From the NCBI GenBank assembly GCA_963921195.1, contig OY992540.1, positions 41,749,890-41,813,889 of the forward strand: a DNA stretch of 64,000 bases, in the 5' to 3' direction. Made by a program: the position numbers and the translations under genes. This DNA is from Pegoplata infirma. Lineage: Eukaryota; Arthropoda; Insecta; Diptera; Anthomyiidae. How positions within the stretch are numbered: position 1 is the stretch's first letter; each line of letters opens with the position of its first letter. Below the pieces are notes generated by a model. It saw only the letters and a program-made list of their open reading frames with translations, did not search any database and was not told the DNA's origin. Below, piece after piece: positions 31,935-43,212 of the stretch.

Positions 31935-33283
31935 CACTCAAAATAATAAATTAGTAGATTTACTAATTTTTTTTTTTTTGATAATGCTAGTAAGCTAACA
32001 CAGAAAATAAAATCATTAAATTTAAATCAACAAACATCAGTTGTAAATCAACCAAACGTGATATCAACCAAACATTTAGTAAAAACGGCAGCTTGTTAGT
32101 CCATAATACAAAATTTCGATTTTGTTTTCAACAAACTCAGTCAAGTAATTTTATTTCATGATATGTCAACAAATAATGTTTGTGATTGTTATATTTCTTT
32201 GTTGAAAAAAATTTTATTTGTCAGATCAACAAATTGTGTTTGTGTTTGTTGAATTCGTTTGTTGAAAAAAAATTTAGATTTTTTACTTTTGTGAGATCAA
32301 CTAATTGTGTTTGTGTTTTATGAATCTCTTTGTTAAAAAAAACACACATATTTTTTCAACAATCAAAATTTACAAACGTTTGTTGATATTACAAATTTCC
32401 GTGTAGGAGCACTTTCAGTGAAAAAATTCATTGTATTCACAAATATGGGGGTCAATATAACAATTCGTTTTTTTCTGTGAACCTTTAGCAAATTTTTAAT
32501 TGAGATTAGCTGTTAGCAAAAATATCTTGTTAACTTCATTTAGCGCATTAGCAATTTTAAACAAAATTTTAACTAATTTGTTTGCTTAATTTAAAATTGA
32601 GTTGACCAAATTTTTGCAAGGTTTTTTGCTAATATTAGCACAAATAAATTTTAATTTAAAAAAAAAATAAAATGTCCCTATCTCGGAAACTAAGCCAGAT
32701 AGATCAAAATGGAGGCCATTTTTGGTTCTCGGGCTCACCATAATATCGCCGGTCCTCTTCACATTTGTGAACCCTAATGGATCCTAACTTTGGATCCAAA
32801 AAAGTTAGCATTCCCGAAAAATTTTAAATGCTCATATCTTTTTAAATATTGCCGATACAACAAAAAGTCCAAAAGCATTTTTGTAGCTCTCAACACGTAG
32901 AATAATACCGCAAACCAAAAGCTCTCCGAGTAATATTTTTGAAGTTATCGAGTTTTTTAATTCTCAAAACCCTAGTGGTCCCCTAAAATAACGTATCTCA
33001 AAAACTAAGCAACGTAAAGCGAAATGGGCACAAATTTTGGATCAAAAACTATGACGATTTTTAAGGGGCCCAGCTAGGTCTAGGCCCATCGGGTTCTGGA
33101 CCTATCAGGTCCGAACCCAATGGGGTCCTCAAATGTGTATGAACTAAGTTGAAATAAAAAAAAATTCAGTTAACTAATTTTTGGCAAAAAATGTTTGCTA
33201 ACTTTACCAAAAAAATTGTGGATTCAAAATCAGCCAATTTTCTTGTAGGTTTTGCTAACATTACAGTTTTTTTTTTTTGAGTG
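31935..33283. mobile_element. CACTC-ended MITE, copy 2 (inverted, interrupted)
   Basis: TA flanks (31933-31934, 33284-33285), CACTCAAAATAATAAATTAG start, TTTTTTTTTTGAGTG end. It is the inverted partner of 10943-11783: the block with CCAAAAAAGTTAGCATTCCC (32795-32814) mirrors 11384-11403. Removing the nested 481-bp element leaves about 866 bp, close to copy 1. Confidence 0.85.
31999..32479. mobile_element. CACAG-ended MITE nested in CACTC copy 2
   Basis: Starts CACAGAAAATAAAATC and ends CGTTTTTTTCTGTG, flanked by AA on both sides. Copy 1 of the host preserves the empty site (mirror of 11716-11730, reading AGCTAACTTTTAGC), so a 2-bp AA duplication is directly supported. The interior has three about 60-bp tandem units around ATCAACAAATTGTGTTTGTG. 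Confidence 0.85.
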
Positions 33284-33285
33284 TA

Positions 33286-33958
33286 CACTATATTAGTAGA
33301 TATGAGCAAATCCATGGATTTTGTTAATTGAAAGATTGTCTCAAGCTCTACGAAAGGGTCGACGGAATGAAATTTTGAGACTTTAAAAAAAAAAAAATCT
33401 TAAAAAAAAATTGTCAGTTTTTGCAAATTTCAAATAGCGATATCTCGAAAACTGTTCGAACGATTTTAAAATTTGAAAAAAAAAAATAGATTTGGTGAAA
33501 GACATATTTTTTTTTTTAATTTTTCAAAAATGCAAAACTTTAATCCGATTGCCCTTAAATTGGTACCACATAAGGTTTAGGCCTAATAGAATAAAAATAT
33601 GCCCGGACTTTGAAAATCGCTGAAAAAAATTTTGCCATACAGAAAAATTCCAGTCTAATGTACCGTTTTTGAGATATTCGCTGTTTAAAAGTCAAAAAAA
33701 TAATTATTTCGGTGGTCCACTGTTACAGATTCTTTCAAAAATAGGACTTGATTTCATATAAAATAGACTTCCTGGTTCCAAAACTGCAATTCATGCTCCA
33801 TTTTCGAGATATTTGCGTTTGCAAATTTTTTCACGCGAATATCTCGAAAACGGAGCATGCTAGAAAAACTTGGATTACAGTTTAGGAATCTGGAGGTCCA
33901 ATTTTTATAAAATCAAATCATATTTGTTGGAAATAACATAATTTTTTTACCAGAGAAT
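33286..33958. repeat. Family C repeat copy
   Basis: Words shared with other copies: GATTGTCTCAAGCTCTACGA, AAATAGCGATATCTCGAAAAC, TAGGCCTAATAGAATAAAAA. 33791-33864 contains a mirrored pair around CGAGATATTTGCG (ATGCTCCATTTTCGAGATAT against ATATCTCGAAAACGGAGCAT). No ORF. Confidence 0.6.
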
Positions 33959-34031
33959 ATATCAATTATCCAAATATATATTTTTTAATTGTCCAAATGA
34001 AATTTAAAATTGTCCAAATGAATTGTCCGTA
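33959..34031. repeat. 21-bp minisatellite B, piece 1
   Basis: About three units of (A)TTGTCCAAATGAAATTTAAA, cut off by the insertion of element 34032-36310 and continuing after it. Confidence 0.75.
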
Positions 34032-36310
34032 TGAGGCATTCCCCACCAAATGTCCAGCGAAAAAAAACTTGTGTACCGTAAATTTCTGAATAGGTTGTAT
34101 GATTAGCCCTATATGGAGCTGAGAAAATTGCGTTTTTGGTTTTTCAATTTTTCAAAAACTGGGCTTAGGAGGCGTGGTCAAATATTGGAAAAATGGTAAA
34201 ATTTGTGGCGAGTTGCCTTGATTAAATATTTATCACATTAAAACGGAATGCACCACAATCTCAAAAATTTACATTCTTATATAGTTTTGTATAGGCTATC
34301 GATTAAAAACCCGTTCTGAAATTTTCCATTTTTAAAAAATCCAGCCACTTTTTTTTTAAGATAAGATGTTTGTCTATCAACACGAAAAAAATCAGTCATG
34401 TGTTTTTTCGTTTTTTTTTTCGAGAAAATCGCATTTGAATTTTGAATTTCATAACAATTTAATAATTTGCTTTTATTTTCTGGTTTCAACGTAGCGTATG
34501 AGTAATATTTATGCAAATACTTATTGTTAGTACTCATTCGCTACGTTAAAACAAGAAATTACAAGCAAATTACAAAATTGTTATGAAATTTAATATTCAA
34601 ATACGATTTTCTCAAAAAAAAAAAAAAAACACATTACTGAATTTTTTGTGTGGATGGACAAACATCTAAACTTAAAAAAAAAAAATTAAAAAAAAACAAA
34701 ATTGGACAGATTTTTGATAAATTTACTTTTTTAAAAAATGGAAAATTTCTGAACGGGTTTAAAAAAAAAAAAATTGTAATCGATAGCCCATACAATACTA
34801 TACAAGAACGTACATTTTTTAGATTGTGGTGTATTCCGTTTTAATTTCATAAATATTTAAACACAAATTTAACCATTTTTCCAATATTTGATCACGCCTC
34901 CTAAGCCTAAGTTTATGAAAAATTAAAAAACCAAAAACGCAATTTTGTTAGCTACATATGAGTCATTCCATATCAAACCGTACGATTTTTGCTAAAAATT
35001 GACTTTGATGTCTCCGATGTCTTTCAAAATTTGAGAACGAAGTCTTCATTAAAAAATATTTTACACGTGTTTCGGGAAAAAAATTAAAATTTTTTTTTTA
35101 AAAAGGTATTTGCATTTGAAAATCGTCAAAATCGTGAAAAATCTTCCGACATGACAACATTTAAACTAATGTTTTTATAAAACTAGTGAATGGATTTTGA
35201 AGTTCAATACCTTATTTTAAAGGTATTTGAACCTTCTTTTTTAAAAAAATATTATTTTTTATAAATTAATTTTTTTTATTATTAAAATTTGGTTTTTTTA
35301 CTTAATTTCTGTTTTTCACAATCTTCGAACAAGTCGAAAAATCTGAAAAAAATATTTTCTTAAAGGTTAATATATTCTAAACATTCCCTCAAAATTTCAG
35401 AGTGGAGGTCGAATGGATTCTATTTTTTTACGATTTTTTTCCATTGCAGCACCACAAAAAAATTACATTTTGTATATAAACATTTTATTTTCAAGCATGT
35501 TAACGAAAATGTCAACGCATGTATGTATGTGTGTATGTATTCAAAAACACACGCCAACATATTCATGTTGTTCTTGGGCATTATTTGTTGTTTTGCTTTT
35601 TATATGTGTCGTTAGATTTTTTTTAAAATTGCATTTTGCGTAACGAAAATATCAATGCATGTATGTATGCAAAAACACAACACATTTTCGTTAACATGCT
35701 TGAAAATAAAATGTTTATATACAAAATGTAATTTTTTTGTGGTGCTGCAATGGAAAAAAATCGTAAAAAAATAGAATCCATTCGACCTCCACTCTGAAAT
35801 TTTGAGGGAATGTTAAGAATATATTAACCTTTAAGAAAATATTTTTTTCAGATTTTTCGACTTGTTCGAAAATTGTGGAAAATAGAAATTAAGTAAAAAA
35901 ACCAAATTTTAATAATAAAAAAAAATTAATTTATAAAAAATAATATTTTTTTAAAAAACAAGGTTCAAATACCTTTAAAATAAGGTATTGAACTTCAAAA
36001 TCCATTCACTAGTTTTATAAAAACATTAGTTTAAATGTTGTCATGTCTGAAGATTTTTCACGATTTTGACGATTTTCAAATGCACATAACTCTTTGAAAA
36101 AAAAAATTTAATTTTTTTCCCGAAACACGTGAAAAATATTTTTTTATGTTTAATACGTCTGGCAAATTTAAAGAAAATCGGAAGAGGTGGTGTAATAAAG
36201 GTGTTCGGTCTGACATGGAATGACTCATATAGGGCTATTAATACAACCTATCCTGAAATTCGCGGGACATATGTTTTTCTGTAGCGTGACATTTGGTGTG
36301 GAATGCCTCA
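34032..36310. mobile_element. TGAGGCATTCC-ended element, copy 1, interrupted
   Basis: The left TGAGGCATTCCCCACCAAAT is mirrored by ATTTGGTGTGGAATGCCTCA; TA on both sides (34030-34031, 36311-36312). Inside the left part a second mirrored pair (GAGTACTAACAATAAG.../TTTCAACGTAGCG) surrounds 34480-34560. The nested element 34959-36227 occupies the right part; without it the length is about 1.0 kb. No transposase ORF. A related copy is at 41198-43212. Confidence 0.8.
34959..36227. mobile_element. Long-arm palindromic MITE, nested
   Basis: Ends TGAGTCATTCCATATCAAAC and mirror; TA flanks inside the host word GCTACATATAGGGCT. Arms of about 545 bp (34959-35510 and 35685-36227) are nearly perfect mirrors, with a 175-bp loop that itself has GTATGTATGTG words. 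Ends resemble those of its host element (TGAGG/TGAGT-CATTCCA), so the two are probably related families. The 76-residue ORF at 35413-35643 is arm plus loop and not supported. Confidence 0.85.
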
Positions 36311-36312
36311 TA

Positions 36313-36414
36313 TCTATTTTGAAATTCTCCAAATGTTTTTTAAAATTATCCAAATGTATTTTAAAATTTTCCAAATGTAATTTAAAATTTTTCATTTTTT
36401 TTTTTTTTTAAATT
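36313..36414. repeat. 21-bp minisatellite B, piece 2
   Basis: Four units of CCAAATGTATTTTAAAATTT-type sequence ending in a T-run, directly continuing piece 1 across the inserted element. Confidence 0.8.
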
Positions 36415-36416
36415 TA

Positions 36417-38006
36417 CAATTGAACAGTTCATGCGAATAAAGACGAATAGACTTTAAAGTAGAATTTTATAGGGGACAATATTTTTGTCAACTTTTTGGT
36501 ATTAGCTTAAAGATTTAAGTCACATCTACCTATATACAAAATTTTAGTAAGGTATTCTTAAGAGAACTTGCCAAAAATTGAACTTCAATTTTTGCTTAAA
36601 TGGAAAAAGGGCGAATATCCAAAAAAATGTATTGAAGTTTGAATAAAAATGTGTTATTTTCCAGCAGATTTTGACTACATTTTCATGAGACTTGCAAAAC
36701 TTGACGAACTATGGTTGGTATTTGTTTGTAACACTTTAAGGACTTCAAGGATACACTTTTTAAGGATTGCAAGGACATGCAGAAAAAAAAATTGTTTGTT
36801 ATTATTTTTTTTTAATATTCCTGCCATTTGATGCAGTAGTAATTCTTTATGACACTAAATACATTTTTAGGAATTATAATATTAACCCTTGACTGCATAT
36901 TACGACGTAACATACAACATTTACATACTTTATATCAAAACAACATTACCAAATATTTGTAGGTAGGGTATCGAAGGAAAGTAACTATAAAATATGTTTA
37001 AAGATTTGATTTCCGAAATAAAATAATTCAAAAGACGGTTAAAATATGCTTAGACCATGTATTCGTGGTTATATGAAAATAATTACGCGGCAACACAGAA
37101 GATTTTTTTCGCAAATCTGGTTAATTTGTTTGTATGTGCTAAGATTGTTTTTTTTTTCTTGTGTACAATTTCAAATTTTAGCTAATATCAATTTTAAACT
37201 CGCAGCTAAATAATTTTTATATAATATTTTGTTAAGGATGGATATTCGCCTTTTTGCTTTCAACACTTTAAAGTCTTATAACTCAAGAACGGTAAATTTT
37301 TTTGCCAATATAATAAGTGTGGTTTGTTCCTCGTAATGTTCTTTTAACAGAATGAGCGTGTTCAGCAGAGAAACCTGCTACTCAACAGTTGAGATGTAGC
37401 ATATTCTGATTAGTTGACTCTGCTGAACGCATTTTTTTATGAATGTTTTAAAATTTTCAAATAAATTTTTGGACTTTTATATTTTTATTTATTTTTTCTG
37501 TGGAAAATACTTTTTTACGATTTTTTTGTTTATTTCCTTGAATTAGATCAACAAAAAAATAAATAATTTCAATAAAACAACTTACATATTTATCCGATTG
37601 TGATCAAATGTAGCATAATTTTTATACGCTACCAGTGATGAGAAGCGCTCACTCAACATGTTGACTGAAATGTCAAAAATTAAATCGTTCAGCAGAATGT
37701 TGAGGAACAGTTGAGTAGCAGCTTTCTCTGCTGAACGCCATCAATGTTACCGAAAGTAAAATTTTTGTATGTTTTTGTGTTGTATTTAATCAAAATTGTG
37801 CGTTGGGTCACTCCCAATTTAAACAAAAATATAAAAATAAACGAATTATTGCACTTTCAAAGTCATTTTTTAGCCTTAAAAGTCAAAATTTCCCCAAAAT
37901 TTCTGCATAGGATTGTAGGGCTCTGCTAATAAAATGCATTTATGTAAAAAAACGTGTTTGCGAAAAAGTGGTCTATTCGTCCTTATTCGCATGAACTGTT
38001 CAATTG
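36417..38006. mobile_element. CAATTGAACAG-ended element, 1.6 kb
   Basis: The left CAATTGAACAGTTCATGCGA is mirrored by TCGCATGAACTGTTCAATTG at the right; inverted repeat about 35 bp. TA flanks both sides (36415-36416, 38007-38008) and the minisatellite resumes beyond. ORFs of 60-61 residues inside lack motifs. It contains the smaller element 37345-37740. Confidence 0.8.
37345..37740. mobile_element. Small inverted-repeat element with CAGCAGAG hairpins
   Basis: The left GTTCAGCAGAGAAACCTGCT, with ACTCAACAGTTGAG, is mirrored by AGCAGCTTTCTCTGCTGAAC at the right. Each side is also self-complementary (GTTCAGCAGA...TCTGCTGAAC at 37355-37429 and 37689-37736), so each end could fold into its own hairpin. 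Confidence 0.7.
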
Positions 38007-38011
38007 TATTT

Positions 38012-38145
38012 TTAAATTTTTTCAAATGTTTCTCAAAATTTTCCAAATTTTTTTATTAAATTTTCCAAATGTATTTTAACAATTATCCAAATTTATTTTA
38101 AAATATATTTGGACAGTTATAAAAAACGTTTGGACAATATTTTAA
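38012..38145. repeat. 21-bp minisatellite B, piece 3
   Basis: About six units of TTTTCCAAATGTATTTTAAA type; the last two are in the reversed sense (ATTTGGACAGTTAT, GTTTGGACAATATT). Confidence 0.75.
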
Positions 38146-39330
38146 GTAGGTTTATTTTAGCTCGAGTTCATTATTTGCTTTACTAATTAAAACTATGATA
38201 TTCTTATAGAATAATTTTTAAGAAAATTATTTTTATGTTTAAAATTTATTTATGTTGGTCATTTTTTGCAAGACTTAATCGACACGTGTGATCTTACAAC
38301 GATGGTACAATGTTCGTCTTCTAATTCCCAATGAGTACCCAGCAAAACTTAGATTACCAAATAAGGTATAAAATAAGGTATAGGATCTCTCATTTTATAC
38401 ATTGCAGCATTGATGATTTTAACAGGCGATGAGACTCAAAGTAATACATCCACATTATCACAAAGAATACCAGTAAGGTATAAAATAAGTCATAAATTTA
38501 TAACGAAGAATACGAGTAAGGTGTAAAATATATGATATTTTATAGGTTACGAGAAATGAAATAATATAGCATACCAGAAGATAATATATAAGGTGTTACG
38601 AGTAGTGAAAAAGTAATTTTGTATTAAATTTACTCACGTGATTGTAAGTGAGTGTAAGTAGATAAAATGTGCTCGTGAGTGTGTGGCGTTAGAAATTTGC
38701 ATTTTTTATAAAATAATTATTTGTTATGTTATTGTAATGCATTATGCATCCAATTATAAATAATACATTATTTCAAACTTTCAAATAATACATAATGTAA
38801 CCAAATATAAGTCATCCATGATTTAATGTTTAGAAATAATAAATATGAAATACATTTTTTCCAATAATCATGCATTACGTAGCAAATTATTAGTAATGCA
38901 TTATTTTTCACTTGAAAATAATACATTGTGGAACAAATGTTTGGTAAGACATCATAAAATAATGCTACAAATAAGTAATATGCATTACCTGGTAATGTGT
39001 TATATAATCACTACCCATTACCAAAGTTTTGCTGGGAAGAGTAGAATATTTATTGATATTTAAGTTTGATCATTAACGATTATCATTAAAAACCCTTTGC
39101 TACTTGTAGTATAGGGTTTTTATTTTTGCTAAGTAATCTTGACAATGGGATCTGACAAATCCCGAAACACGTGTCGATTAAGTCTTGCAAAATATTACTA
39201 ACATAAATAATATCATTGTTTTAATTAGTAAAGGAAATAATGGCCTCGAGCTAGAATAAACCTACTCAAAATATAGTATTTTAAAGGTCCAATAAATCAA
39301 TTTTCATTTTTTAATAAAAATTAATCAGCA
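38146..39330. repeat. Family B inverted copy, interrupted
   Basis: The left arm 38146-38330 (GGTTTATTTTAGCTCGAG, TTGCAAGACTTAATCGACAC) is mirrored by 39090-39310 (CGAAACACGTGTCGATTAAG, GGCCTCGAGCTAGAATAAAC). The CCCAGC-ended element sits between. Confidence 0.75.
38338..39036. mobile_element. CCCAGCAAAAC-ended MITE (699 bp)
   Basis: The left CCCAGCAAAACTTAGATTAC is mirrored by ATTACCAAAGTTTTGCTGGG. The interior has repeated AATAATGCATTA/TAATACATTA words and a CACGTGA-containing stretch. The host family B continues on both sides (AATTCCCAATG / AGAGTAGAATAT), but the exact duplication is unclear. Confidence 0.75.
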
Positions 39331-39335
39331 TTTGT

Positions 39336-39465
39336 ACAATTTTAAAATTCATTTGGACAATTTTAAAATACATTTCGACAATTTTAAAATACATTTGGAC
39401 AATTTTAAAATTCATTTAGACAATTTTAAAATATATTTGGACAATTTTAAAACACAATTGGAAAT
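39336..39465. repeat. 21-bp minisatellite B, piece 4 (reverse sense)
   Basis: Six units of TTTGGACAATTTTAAAATAC type. The array direction is opposite to pieces 1-3, so the intervening family B fold-back may have inverted part of it, or the two arrays arose on its two arms. Confidence 0.8.
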
Positions 39466-41195
39466 GGTGTAGAGGAATTACCTTTCTTTAAATGCTATAA
39501 GTCAAAGATGTTTTTATGTAAAAGACTGTAAAATTGATTCTCTGTAGAATCCCTTTAATAATAAGGTCAATTAAAAACTTATAACTACATTTTGCCCTCT
39601 AGTGTATTTATTGATTTTCTTTTAAGGCTAAAACTAAAAAAGACAAACGTTTTGCATAAATTTCCTTTGACTGCTTTCAAAGATAATTAATTTTCTACAA
39701 TTTTTGGGTTATGAACTTTTGTTTTAAAAAGTTTTTTTCTTTTCCCATTTTTGTTTTGTTTTGCAATTGAATGAAAAGGAACATAAATTATGCGTTTCAT
39801 TAAAATCAATTAATCAAAAAGAAAAAAATATATACAGAGAATTCATAATTATCAAGATAATTTGTTATTAAAAAAAAAGATAAAGGAGTTTATAAAAGAT
39901 GAATAATAAATAACTGAAATTAATAGTGTTTTAATAATGCGGGACTATCATTCATCTGTATCTGGGATTAGGAAACCGTGGCACACAAGGATTTCACGAA
40001 ACATTTTTGGAAATCTTTAGAGTTCAGGAATGGTTCACAGAAATAATTGAAAAGGAATTTCAATCAACAAAAACGCGGATTCAATTAATATTTTAATTTA
40101 AACTCCTCCGATGAAGAAAATTGTTATATAAATCATCAAATTTTTTTTTTTTCAATCAATCACTTTTTCGATTTTGATAAAAAAATTGATAAATTTTTTA
40201 TTTAAAGTCAATTAAAATAATGATTGATTTAACAAATGAATTTTAAGATATTTTTTATGAAGAAATTCCTATTTCTTGCGTTCCAATATGTTACCGACAG
40301 TAAAAAAAGTAAAACTCGGGTAGTTTAGTATATTTTTTAATTAATGTATTTAAATAAATTGAAGCGAAAAAAAATCTGGTATGTTGAAAATTTGTAATCC
40401 GATAGTTAAAGAAAATAACAAAAATGTTGATCAAAACAATAATTGACTCATTTAAATTTTGTTGATCATTGAAAATTAATTGAAATTTTTTAGCCAATAA
40501 TTTTTTGTGTGTTTATGAGACACGAAACATTTTTGGAAATCTTTAGAGTAGGAAGAATTTTTTTAAAGTTTAATTTAATGAAAACGGAATTACAAACCTT
40601 TAAATATTCTCTACCACAAAGTGGATGGTATTTTAAAAAATAATTACCTGTGTTACGGGCCAAAAAGGTTGAGCATCTCTGATCTCTATTATTAAATAAA
40701 TAAAATAATCCATCATATTTTCATGTTTTTATAAAATCACTTTTTTTATTTAATTAAATTTTCTTTTTGTTTAGCAATTTACACAAAATTTAGCATATTT
40801 TATATACACAATGCTGTTTTGAATAATTGTCAAGTGTTTTCTGACATTTTTTTCTTAATTTTGTTACTTAGGTTATTTTTTTTTTAAATGTAAATAACGA
40901 TTATCAAGGTTTTACTTTCTTTTAAATTAATCGTTTTTCTTTTTTTTCAGTTCAACAAAATTATTTAAAAATTATATATAAAAGTTTTGTTAAAACAACT
41001 TTTAGCTGCCGGATTTCATTTAGTTAAAAACGATGTCACTCCATTACAGAAAATTGATTTTTCTTTTTTTATAACAAAAAACTTTTTTAATAAATAGGTT
41101 TTCAGTAATCTAGCTAAAATGTATCAACTTTTTTGTTAAATTAAATTTTTTAATGTAAAAATAAATAAATTAATAACAGACAGAAGTTACCGTCA
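39466..41195. other. Low-copy AT-rich sequence with a CACAG element
   Basis: No gene seen; the 68-residue minus ORF at 40291 lies inside the inserted element. It holds a 29-bp direct duplication flanking 40024-40520 and long T-runs at 40740-40950. Confidence 0.45.
40036..40509. mobile_element. CACAG-ended MITE between 29-bp direct repeats
   Basis: Starts CACAGAAATAATTG and ends CAATAATTTTTTGTG, rich in CAATCAAT/ATTGATT words like other CACAG elements. The 2-bp flanks differ (TT, TG). A perfect 29-bp direct repeat (CACGAAACATTTTTGGAAAT plus 9 more bases) lies 12 bp outside each end, at 39995-40023 and 40521-40549. Confidence 0.6.
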
Positions 41196-41197
41196 TA

Positions 41198-43212
41198 TGA
41201 GGCATTCCACACCAAATGTCCCTCTACAGAAAAACATGTGTCCCGTGAATTTCTGAACAGGTTGTATGAATAGCATTATATGTAGGGTGACCATTTTTTT
41301 CTGAACTCAAATCAGTACGCACAAGTTTTTATTTTTTTTTTCTAGAAATAACTCTCTGAAAACGGTTTTCTGTGGGAAAACACTGATGATTTTTGAGAAA
41401 CATTGATGATTTTTCCAACACTGAAAAAGTTTAGCTTAAACTACCAAACTTGGGGTCAATTAGTATTCAGTAAAAACAACTGTTAAAAATAACTGTCATA
41501 AACTTTGTCGTTATTTTGCGAAAAATTTTGTTGACTACAACGACTTCATATGAATGTTTTGATCGTTTCGGTGCAGAAAATATAACAAAAACCCACAGGT
41601 TTTGTGAATAAAAAGTCCACAGATTCTGAGGACTTTTAATAACTCTTCATTTTAGAAAACTTCTTAGATAAAAAGCTCTTTTTTAAATAGACCTGATGTT
41701 CTGAGCGCCTTTTCCAATAAATTCGTATGACATTACCTCATCGAGCATCTAAGAATCATTTTATTCATCCAATTACATTATCATTCTAAAAAAATATAAA
41801 AATTCCATCATCCCGTGAACTTTTCGTTTTAGTAAACCTCAGAGATTCTGTGCGCCTTTCATTTAGATTTATGAAGATCAAAATAACCTCACGCTCAGAT
41901 ACATTTTTGCGTTAAGGAACCTCTAAATTTTCGAATTCTAAGCTCTTTAGAATTCATTATAAATTATCTTATTGTCAGAATTAAGTTATAAAAAACTACC
42001 TTGAAGACTTATTTTATGGGAACTAAAGTTTTTGTATAGAATAAAATTATTTTTTATGCTGAAATCTTCAAAAATCAATACAATCAGAACATATTTCAAA
42101 AAATCAGTACAAATCAGTACAACGTTTTTTGATCAGTACACGTGATCAAAAATCAGTACATGTACTGATCAAATCAGTACGAATGGCCAGCCTAATTATA
42201 TGTAACTAACAATAAGAAAATTGCGTTTTTGATTTTTCAATTTTTCAAAAACTGGGTTAAGGAGGCGTGGTCAAATATTAGCAAAATGATAAAATTTGTG
42301 TCGAGTTGCCTTGTTTAAATCTATATCAAATTAAAACGGAATGCACCACAATCTCAAAAATTTACATTCTTGTATAGTTTTTTTGTATGGGCTATCGATT
42401 AAAAATAGTTTTTTGCATAATTTTCAGAACCCGTTCTGAAATTTTCCATTGTTTAAAAAAGTCAATCTATCAAAAATCCGGCCACTTAAAAAAAAAAAAA
42501 AAATTCAAAGTTTAGATGTTTGTCTATCCACACAAAAAAAAATCAGACATGTGTTTTTCGTTTTTTTTCGAAAAAATGGCATTTAAATTCTGAATTTCAT
42601 AACAATTTAGTAATTTGCTTGTATTTTCTTGTTTCAACCTAGCGTATGCGTAATATTTATGCAAATATTAAATAATCATTCGCTACGATAAAACAAGAAA
42701 ATACAAGCAAATTACAAAATTGTTATGAAATTTAATATTTAAATGCAATTTTCTCGAAAAAAAAAACGAAAAACACGTGTCTGAATTTTTTTGTGTGGAT
42801 AGACAAACATGTAAACTTAAAAAAAAAAATTATTAAAACAAACAAAAGTGGCCGGATTTTTAATAAATTGACTTTTAAAAAAAAAACGAAAAATTTCAGA
42901 ACGGGTTCTGAAAACTTTTTTTAAAAAAAAAAAAAATTAATCGGTAGCCCAAACAAAACTATACAATAATGTAAACTTTTTGAGATTGTGGTGCATTCCA
43001 TTTTAATTTGATAAATATCTAAACAAGGCAACTCGACACAAATTTTACCATTTTTCCAAAATTTGACCACGCCTCCTAAGCCCAGTTTTTGAAAATTTGA
43101 AAATCCAAAAACTCAATTTTCTTAGTTCCATATAGGGCTACCCATACCACCTATTCCGAAATTTACGGTACACATGTTTTTTTTCGCTGGACATTTGATG
43201 TGGAATGCCTCA
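41198..43212. mobile_element. TGAGGCATTCC-ended element, copy 2, interrupted
   Basis: The left TGAGGCATTCCACACCAAAT is mirrored by ACATTTGATGTGGAATGCCTCA (about 43191-43212); flanks TA and TG. The interior matches copy 1 in order: GGCGTGGTCAAATATT, ATGCACCACAATCTC, ACAAACATGTAAAC. It is interrupted by the hAT-like element 41283-42194. Confidence 0.8.
41283..42194. mobile_element. hAT-like MITE, ATCAGTAC subterminal repeats
   Basis: Ends TAGGGTGACCATT and (mirror) TAGGCTGGCCATTCG. Perfect 8-bp duplication ATTATATG (41275-41282, 42195-42202); removal restores a sequence matching the uninterrupted copy's context near 34110. The right 150 bp repeat AATCAGTAC/GTACTGATT about eight times. TAGGGTG-type ends, 8-bp sites and short subterminal repeats all suit the hAT superfamily. 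No transposase ORF. Confidence 0.8.

Noticed and set aside
34959..34966. TGAGTCA as a working AP-1 regulatory site
   Set aside because: It is the terminal sequence of a transposon inverted repeat and appears at both ends. No gene nearby would make it regulatory.
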